DNA from: Micromonospora deserti
GTDB taxonomy: Bacteria > Actinomycetota > Actinomycetes > Mycobacteriales > Micromonosporaceae
Reading direction: 5' to 3'
Assembly: GCF_003236335.1 (NCBI RefSeq)
Contig: NZ_POUB01000015.1
Span: 1-53,636 of the forward strand
DNA length: 53,636 nucleotides
Part shown: positions 48,232 to 53,636 of the stretch, in pieces
Layout of the letters: every line of letters begins with the position of its first letter
Position numbering within the stretch: the stretch's first letter is position 1
Translations under genes and position numbers: made by a program
The notes under the pieces: model-generated
Told to the model about the DNA's origin: nothing
What the model saw: only the letters and a program-made list of their open reading frames with translations
Databases searched by the model: none

Positions 48232-49644
48232 ATGAGCGAGCTTCCCGTCGTTGTGATCGGTGCCGGTCCGGTCGGCCTGGCTGCTGCCGCGCACCTGTGC
48301 GAGCGTGGTCTTCCCTTCACCGTCCTTGAGGCCGGGGACACCGCCGGCGCGGCCGTCCGGCAGTGGGGGCATGTGCGGGTGTTCTCCCCGTGGCGGTACG
48401 ACGTCGACGCCGCCGCCCGCCGGCTGCTCGACGACGCCGGTTGGGTCGCCCCCGATCCGGAGGCCCTGCCCACCGGCGCCGAACTCGCCGGTGACTACCT
48501 TCAGCCGCTGGCGGAGCTGCCGCAGCTGAAGCCGCATGTGCGCTACGGCGTCCGGGTCGAGGCGATCAGCCGGCTCGGGTTGGACCGGCTGCGTACCACC
48601 GGGCGTGACCAGGCCCCCTTTCTGGTTCGCCTTGCTGACGGCGGCGAGGTGCTCGCCCGGGCGGTGATCGACGCTTCGGGCACCTGGGGCACGCCGAACG
48701 TGCTCGGCGCCTCGGGCCTGCCCGCCCGTGGCGAGCGAGCGGTCGCAGCGTTCGTGGAGCACGCGCTGCCGGACGTGCTCGGTGTGGACCGGGACCGGTT
48801 CGCCGGCCGGCACACCCTGGTGGTCGGGGCCGGCCACTCCGCCGCCAACACCCTGCTCGCCCTCGCCGAGTTGGCTGCCGCCGCTCCTCGCACGGAGGTG
48901 ACCTGGGCGATCCGGTCCGCGTCGCCGGCGCGCAGCTACGGCGGTGGCGAGGCCGACGCCCTGCCGGCCCGCGGCGCTCTCGGCTCCCGGCTGCGGGGAC
49001 ACGTCGACGCCGGCCGGATCCGGTTGCTCACCGGCTTCTCGGTGCACGCCCTCACCCCGGCCGACGGCCGCGTGGCGGTGGTGGTCCGCCACGCCGACGG
49101 GGGAGAGGAGTCGATCGTGGTGGACCGGGTTGTCGCCGCGACCGGTTTCCGCCCCGACCACTCCATCGCCGCCGAGCTCCGCCTGGACCTGGATCCGATC
49201 ATGGGCGCCACCCGTGCCCTGGCGCCGCTGATCGACCCCAACGAGCACTCCTGCGGCACCGTCCCCCCGCACGGCGTGGACGAGCTGTCCCACCCGGAGG
49301 TCGGCTACTACGCCGTCGGCATGAAGAGCTACGGCCGGGCGCCCACCTTCCTCATGGCCACCGGGTACGAGCAGGTCCGCTCCGTCGTCGCCGCCCTCGC
49401 CGGGGACTGGGACGGCGCCCGCGACGTCCAGCTCGACCTGCCCGAGACCGGCGTGTGCTCCAGCAGCCCGGACGACTCCATCAGCGGCGAAAGCTGCTGC
49501 GGACCCGCCCCGGCCGCCCAGCCCGCCGGCCGGGGGCTGGCGACCGGTGTCTCCGGGGGCCTGCTCTCCGCTCCGCTGAACCTGGTCACCCTCGGCGCCG
49601 CCGCCCCCAGCGGCGGCCAAACCGTCGGCTGCTGCGGCAGCTGA
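48232..49644 (+). CDS. flavin-dependent monooxygenase with Cys-rich C-terminal tail (arsenic-cluster type)
   Basis: The protein has 470 residues. FAD site PVVVIGAGPVGLAAAAHLCE, then AVRQWGHVRVFSPWRYDVDA, ASGTWGTPNVLGASGLPARG, NADPH site RHTLVVGAGHSAANTLLALA and VVDRVVAATGFRPDHSIAAE. The C-terminal 65 residues carry three Cys clusters, GVCSSS (409), ESCCGP (422-423) and VGCCGS (467-468, the very end), a layout expected for binding a thiophilic ligand such as trivalent arsenic. It is a distinct type from the ArsO-like protein at 45565. The stop overlaps the start of the MFS gene (tgatg), so the oxidised or reduced product is probably exported by it. Confidence 0.82.
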   Translation: MSELPVVVIGAGPVGLAAAAHLCERGLPFTVLEAGDTAGAAVRQWGHVRVFSPWRYDVDAAARRLLDDAGWVAPDPEALPTGAELAGDYLQPLAELPQLKPHVRYGVRVEAISRLGLDRLRTTGRDQAPFLVRLADGGEVLARAVIDASGTWGTPNVLGASGLPARGERAVAAFVEHALPDVLGVDRDRFAGRHTLVVGAGHSAANTLLALAELAAAAPRTEVTWAIRSASPARSYGGGEADALPARGALGSRLRGHVDAGRIRLLTGFSVHALTPADGRVAVVVRHADGGEESIVVDRVVAATGFRPDHSIAAELRLDLDPIMGATRALAPLIDPNEHSCGTVPPHGVDELSHPEVGYYAVGMKSYGRAPTFLMATGYEQVRSVVAALAGDWDGARDVQLDLPETGVCSSSPDDSISGESCCGPAPAAQPAGRGLATGVSGGLLSAPLNLVTLGAAAPSGGQTVGCCGS

Positions 49645-50897
49645 TGCCCGTCACCGCGGCGGTGCCCGTCGACCCGGCGGTCGGCGGGCACCGCATCACC
49701 CACGCCCGGCGAGTGGTCGCCGCCCTCGCCGTCACCCAAACCGTCGGCTACGGCACCCTCTACTACGCCTACGCCGTCCTGCTGGGCCCGATGGCCGGCG
49801 CCCTCGGCACCTCCACGACGGTCGTGACCGGCGCGCTGACCGCCTCCGTCCTCGCCGGCGCGCTCATGGCCATCCCCGTCGGCCGCTGGCTGGACCGCCA
49901 CGGCGGCCACGCGCTCATGACCGCCGGCTCCCTCGCCGCCACCGCCCTGGTCCTGGCATGGTCCCAGATCCACACCGTCTGGCAGCTCTACGCGGTCATG
50001 ATCGCCATCGGCGTCACCGGCGCGATGGTCCTCTACCAGGCCGCCTTCGCCGTCATCGTCACCTGGTTCACCCCGCCGCGCCGAGACACCGCCCTGCTCA
50101 CCGTCACCATCGTCGCCGGCTTCGCCAGCAGCATCTTCCTCCCCCTGACCGCGCTGCTCGTCGAACACCTCACCTGGCGTACGGCCCTGATCGTCCTCGC
50201 CGCGATCCACGGACTGACCACCGTGCCGCTGCACGCCGCCATCATCCGCAAACCACCCCGAGTATCCACTCGCCGCCGACCAGCGCAGCGCCGGGTGACG
50301 GCCCGCACGGCCACCCGAGACGGCCGATTCTGGATCCTCGTCGTTACCTTGGTCGCGCACGGCGCCGCTACCAGCACAATGGTCGTTCACCTGGTCGGCT
50401 ACCTGACCAGCCGGGGGCACCCCGCGACTTTCGCCGCGACCGTCACCGGTCTGCTCGGTGTCCTGTCCGTCACCGGCCGGATCGTCCTCACCGGCGCTCG
50501 GCGACTTGCCCCGACGACCACCGTGGTCGCGGTGATCTTCGCGATCCAGGCTCTCGCCGCCGTATGCCTTCCCGTGCTCGCCGCGAACAGAGCCGGCGCC
50601 GTGGTCGCCGTCGTCGCGTTCGGCCTCGGCTTCGGTGTGTCCAGCCTCGCCGCGCCCGCACTGCTCGTCGACCGCTACGGCACCACCGCCTACGCGAGCA
50701 TCGCCGGCATGCTGGCCCTGCCCGTCACCCTGGCCAAAGCGACCGCACCGCTGGCCGCAGCAGCCCTCCTCGCCGCCGCCGGCGGATACCGGCCAATGAT
50801 CGTCGCGGTCGCCGCGTGCTGCGCCCTCGCGGCGACCGGCATGCTCCTGCGCGCCGCAAAACCGCATGCGGTAGCTCAGCCCGGAGACGCCACCTGA
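49644..50897 (+). CDS. MFS transporter of the arsenical cluster
   Basis: The protein has 417 residues and about 12 membrane segments: VVAALAVTQTVGYGTLYYAY, GALTASVLAGALMAIPVGRW with LDRHGGHALM (motif A), TWFTPPRRDTALLTVTIVAG, VAHGAATSTMVVHLVGYLTS and PALLVDRYGTTAYASIAGML. Start and stop coupling to the Cys-tailed flavoprotein suggests it exports that enzyme's product or substrate. Arsenic clusters use several MFS types (ArsJ, ArsK, ArsP are other families); I cannot assign this one to a named type. Confidence 0.85.
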   Translation: MPVTAAVPVDPAVGGHRITHARRVVAALAVTQTVGYGTLYYAYAVLLGPMAGALGTSTTVVTGALTASVLAGALMAIPVGRWLDRHGGHALMTAGSLAATALVLAWSQIHTVWQLYAVMIAIGVTGAMVLYQAAFAVIVTWFTPPRRDTALLTVTIVAGFASSIFLPLTALLVEHLTWRTALIVLAAIHGLTTVPLHAAIIRKPPRVSTRRRPAQRRVTARTATRDGRFWILVVTLVAHGAATSTMVVHLVGYLTSRGHPATFAATVTGLLGVLSVTGRIVLTGARRLAPTTTVVAVIFAIQALAAVCLPVLAANRAGAVVAVVAFGLGFGVSSLAAPALLVDRYGTTAYASIAGMLALPVTLAKATAPLAAAALLAAAGGYRPMIVAVAACCALAATGMLLRAAKPHAVAQPGDAT

Positions 50898-51162
50898 CGG
50901 ATCCTCCCACCCTTGCGCCAGCAACGGCACCACCGCGCACCTCACCGCCAGCCCGACACCTCGGTCGCTGGGGCATCGACATCACTCTGGCTACCGCCCT
51001 CGCTCCTCGGCGTCGTCGCGGCCCGAGGCGTAGGCCGGTCCCCGTGCTAGCCGCCGGCGTACCCGGGGCCGGCGCTGCCAGCGGAACGGCAGGTCCGCCC
51101 CGCACGGATCCAGTACTGTCGCAAGCTGTTTCACCCCGCTGGCGGTGGGTAGGCCCGCTTCC

Positions 51163-51612
51163 ATGCGACATGTTCTCCGCGGAATGCTCGCTGGCGCCGC
51201 CGGAACCAGCGCCCTCAACATCGTCACCTACCTGGACATGACGCTGCGGGCCCGCCCCGCGAGCCAGACGCCGGAGCAGAGCGTCGACCGCCTTGCCGGA
51301 AAGCTACACGTCACCCTTGGTGACGAGCAGGCCGCCGCCAACCGACGCGCCGGGCTCGGCCCACTGCTCGGTTACGCCACCGGCCTTGGCGCTGCCGCGC
51401 TGTACGCCGTCGTGGCATCCGAACGGCCCCGGTGGGCCACCGCCGTCGGTGCGCTCACCGCAGCGGCGATGATCGGCTCGAACATGCCCCTGACCCTGCT
51501 CAAGGTCACCGACCCTCGGACATGGAGCGCCACCGACTGGGCCTCGGACGTGATACCGCACCTCGCCTACGGCGCGGTGGCCGCGACCACCTACCGGGCT
51601 CTGCGGGCGTGA
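51163..51612 (+). CDS. small membrane protein, unknown function
   Basis: The protein has 149 residues from ATG 51163 (an in-frame GTG at 51145 is possible). Hydrophobic segments: HVLRGMLAGAAGTSALNIVT (Gly/Ala-rich first helix), LGPLLGYATGLGAAALYAVV, ATAVGALTAAAMIGSNMPLT and a C-terminal IPHLAYGAVAATTYRAL. RLAGKLHVTLGDEQAAANRR lies between helices 1 and 2. I recall similar short proteins in actinomycetes without assigned function. The 265 bp upstream (50898-51162) show no supported gene, only a possible remnant. Confidence 0.65.
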   Translation: MRHVLRGMLAGAAGTSALNIVTYLDMTLRARPASQTPEQSVDRLAGKLHVTLGDEQAAANRRAGLGPLLGYATGLGAAALYAVVASERPRWATAVGALTAAAMIGSNMPLTLLKVTDPRTWSATDWASDVIPHLAYGAVAATTYRALRA

Positions 51613-51728
51613 CTGTCGCTGCCGTTTCGGCGGCGGCTCCGTCCGTAACCGCTCGGACAGTCGCCCGCGGTGATCATCGCCCGTCATGACGACGACGCCG
51701 GCGAGCCGGCGAGGACCACCTTCGAAGT

Positions 51729-53075
51729 TCATCTTGGGCCCCTGTCCGTTGTCGCTGCGGCTGTACGCCCTGTCGGATCGACGCCGGTGTGGGATGACGG
51801 GGCGGACAGCGCGGCCTCCCAATCCGGGCCGAGATCATGCCCGGGCAGGTCCTGGCCCGGTACGGTTGCCGCCGGCGCCTCGGCCACCGTCTCCTCCACC
51901 AATCCGGACAGGGGTGCTGTGGCTTCCAGTGGCAGAGCGTCGAAGCTTCTGCGGTACTTGTCGGTGGCGAGTACCTGGATGACGGCCTCATCTATCCGAT
52001 CGACGAGGTCAGCGTTCAACAACCGCTTCGACTTTTCTTTGTCGATGCTGTCGTCGGTCACGACGCCGATGCCGATGCCCAAGTCGTCGGCCCGTTGCGC
52101 CACCAGTATCTGATCGCCGAAGAACGGTACGACCACCATCGGAACCTGTAGCAGGATGGCTTCGTGGAAGCTGTTGCTGCCGCCGTGCGTCACGAACACG
52201 TCAGCTCTGCTCAGGACCTCCTGCTGGTCGACCTTGTCGTGCACCGCCCAGTTGGGTGGATAGTGGTCCAGCACCGTCTTGCCCTGCGTGGCGAAGACCA
52301 CCTGGATCGGGTCCGATTTCCACCGCTGCGCCAGCGCGGCGACGCAGGTCCGGACGCCGACCCGGGTGGCTTCCTGGGTCAGCCAGAGGTTGTCCATCAC
52401 CTCGGTTCCGAATGAGAGGTACACCGTCGGGGGACCGACCGGCCCCTCTGCTCGGCGGTATCCGTCGGAGAGGTAGCCGGCGAATCTGTATGTCGCGTCC
52501 TCCCGGTTGTGCCGGAAGTCGGCCGGCGTCACGGCGGGGTACGACCAGAGCAGGTTCACCTCCGCCGGGATGTGCAGGCAGTTGGAGATGATCTCGAGCC
52601 CGGGTTGGCAGATGTCGAGGCTGAACCGTTGTTGTATCGACTGGATGGCGCGCTGGTTGACCGCGGAGGACAGGTTCGCGGCAAGGTAGGCGCAGTGGGT
52701 GAACGGTCCCATCAGTCCCGGGATCGAGCACCAGGACGGGATGCCCAGGATCCGGGCAACGAAGTGGCCTTCCAACGCGCAGAAGTCGTAGATGATCAGG
52801 TCGGGGTCGAAGGACCGGGCCACGCGCACGCAATCGTCGAGTAACGCGTCGACCCGCTGGAAGACCTGCGATGCGGGCGTGTTCAGGAACTGCCGAGACC
52901 GTTCCAGCGTGACGACCCGGTGGGTGACGTCGCTGAGGTCAGGCGGGGTGTTCCGGCGGTCGACGAGCACCAGTTGGAAGTCGTACGCGGCCTGATGCTG
53001 GCGGATCATTCGCTTGAGGATGTTCAGGTGACCGTCATTCGGAATAGTGAAGACCATGATCTTCTTCGCCGGCAT
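51729..53075 (-). CDS. MGT-family (GT1) glycosyltransferase
   Basis: The protein has 448 residues from ATG 53075. The N-terminal GT-B domain starts MPAKKIMVFTIPNDGHLNIL with DLIIYDFCALEGHFVARILG and WCSIPGLMGPFTHCAYLAAN. The C-terminal domain has GPPTVYLSFGTEVMDNLW, VVFATQGKTVLDHYPPNWAV, VDQQEVLSRADVFVTHGGSN (nucleotide-sugar motif) and SFHEAILLQVPMVVVPFFGD. The last 45 residues are a Pro/Ala/Asp-rich tail. Such enzymes glycosylate macrolides and other small molecules, often for self-resistance or natural-product tailoring. No biosynthetic cluster is in view and the gene has lower GC than its neighbours, suggesting later arrival. Confidence 0.9.
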   Translation of the reverse strand: MPAKKIMVFTIPNDGHLNILKRMIRQHQAAYDFQLVLVDRRNTPPDLSDVTHRVVTLERSRQFLNTPASQVFQRVDALLDDCVRVARSFDPDLIIYDFCALEGHFVARILGIPSWCSIPGLMGPFTHCAYLAANLSSAVNQRAIQSIQQRFSLDICQPGLEIISNCLHIPAEVNLLWSYPAVTPADFRHNREDATYRFAGYLSDGYRRAEGPVGPPTVYLSFGTEVMDNLWLTQEATRVGVRTCVAALAQRWKSDPIQVVFATQGKTVLDHYPPNWAVHDKVDQQEVLSRADVFVTHGGSNSFHEAILLQVPMVVVPFFGDQILVAQRADDLGIGIGVVTDDSIDKEKSKRLLNADLVDRIDEAVIQVLATDKYRRSFDALPLEATAPLSGLVEETVAEAPAATVPGQDLPGHDLGPDWEAALSAPSSHTGVDPTGRTAAATTDRGPR

Positions 53076-53371
53076 CAGACCCGTACCTCTCGCGACTGGA
53101 CTGGTATCCGACCGGGCCCTCGAGCCGAGGCGTGCGCTGGTGGATCGGCAGATCAGGCCTTGTCCCGTTCCCGATCCGATCCTGAGGCGGGTTCGGGTTC
53201 GGCCGCAGGAAAATCGGGCCAACCTGGGGCAAGGGGTGTCTACGTGACAGATGAGGCCGAGTGCACCAAGTGGCGTACCGACCATCCACGGCCGCCACGG
53301 GTAAACGCGATCGCGGATTGGTCACCGGTCCCGGCGAGCAGTTCGGCGGGGATTCGGCAACGCGGGATCCC

Positions 53372-53636
53372 CTACCTGGGGGCGTCCGACCGCATCTGCC
53401 GTACCGCATCGCCGGCGAACAGACAGGCCGCCCGGTGGCCGGGGTCGACCTCGGCGAGCAGTGGGTCAGTCCGGGCGCAGTCGGGCCGGGCCTGTGGGCA
53501 GCGGGTGCGGAACCGGCAGCCGTCGGGCGGGTCCACCGGGCTGGGGATGTCACCGGTGAGGATGATCCGCCGCCGGTGCCGCTCGACCTGCGGGTCGGCC
53601 ACCGGGACGGCCGACAGGAGGGCGGCGGTGTACGGG
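53372..53636 (-). CDS. oligopeptide/dipeptide ABC transporter ATPase, C-terminal part (runs off the window)
   Basis: The minus strand enters at the right edge with [20 protein letters not shown], continues [20 protein letters not shown] and [20 protein letters not shown], then [14 protein letters not shown] before the stop at 53372. This is the oligopeptide-transporter C-terminal (oligo_HPY) extension of OppD/OppF-type ATPases, with its conserved Cys residues (FRTRCPxAxxxC). The ATPase core lies outside. Bases 53076-53371 between it and the glycosyltransferase show no supported gene. Confidence 0.85.
   Translation of the reverse strand, partial: PYTAALLSAVPVADPQVERHRRRIILTGDIPSPVDPPDGCRFRTRCPQARPDCARTDPLLAEVDPGHRAACLFAGDAVRQMRSDAPR

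Noticed and set aside
53244..53636. Plus-strand frame starting gtgacagatgaggcc and running to the window end
   Set aside because: Opposite to the well-supported OppD/F C-terminus; no motif.

Overview
The window is high-GC actinomycete DNA. GTG and TTG starts are frequent, lipoproteins and secreted glycosidases are common, and there are many one-component regulators and F420-type (LLM) oxidoreductases. It carries an EccB and a palindromic element of a type I associate with Micromonospora/Salinispora genomes, so I infer Micromonosporaceae, most likely Micromonospora; this is not proven. The first 32 bases are not genomic: they match a Nextera transposase adapter, so position 1 is a contig end.

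Left flank (33-9838) is a worn, rearranged zone. It holds a GH12 endoglucanase fragment abutting an IS5-type transposase remnant, a degenerate ORF, an IS256 transposase with an internal deletion, a LacI-type regulator cut by a second transposase fragment next to an intact secreted GH43-ricin enzyme, and a PA14-like remnant. Two intact two-gene units stand out: a membrane protein with a C-terminal FLRNF/WEL cytosolic domain (possibly TIR-like) behind a RipA-family membrane protein (1391-3926), and a beta-propeller lipoprotein with a membrane-anchored partner (7538-9318).

9839-22148 is the most coherent block, a LacI-controlled catabolic locus. A LacI repressor is divergent from a complete Liv/HAAT-type ABC importer. 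A second copy of the same operator modules precedes a LamG protein and a secreted PQQ-type sugar dehydrogenase with a C-terminal concanavalin-like domain. A strong terminator follows, then a Gfo/Idh/MocA dehydrogenase, a DUF993 protein and a sugar isomerase/epimerase. I propose an oxidative sugar or glycoside uptake pathway with an unusual transporter class.

22284-31702 holds an LLM-oxidoreductase/hemerythrin fusion with a divergent MarR, a PucR-type regulator divergent from a ferredoxin reductase and fatty-acid desaturase pair, and a truncated alanyl-tRNA synthetase preceded by an alanine-rich leader peptide and three mutually exclusive hairpins (a textbook attenuation layout), then an acyl-CoA dehydrogenase. 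31811-41436 holds an MFS/MarR pair, a spermidine-synthase-like protein, a broken methyltransferase, a sulfur (persulfide) module with a CstR-like sensor and two matching operators, a lone eccB and two methyltransferases.

41875-45061 is a second small sugar cluster (MDR dehydrogenase, isomerase/epimerase, MGH1-like glycosidase). 45152-50897 is an arsenical-type cluster: three ArsR regulators with different cysteine patterns, two flavoprotein monooxygenases, an ArsN/PAT-like acetyltransferase and an MFS exporter, with no ArsC, ArsB or Acr3 in view. The right end has a small membrane protein, an MGT-type glycosyltransferase and the end of an oligopeptide ABC ATPase running off the edge. I recognised no rRNA, tRNA, CRISPR array or prophage.
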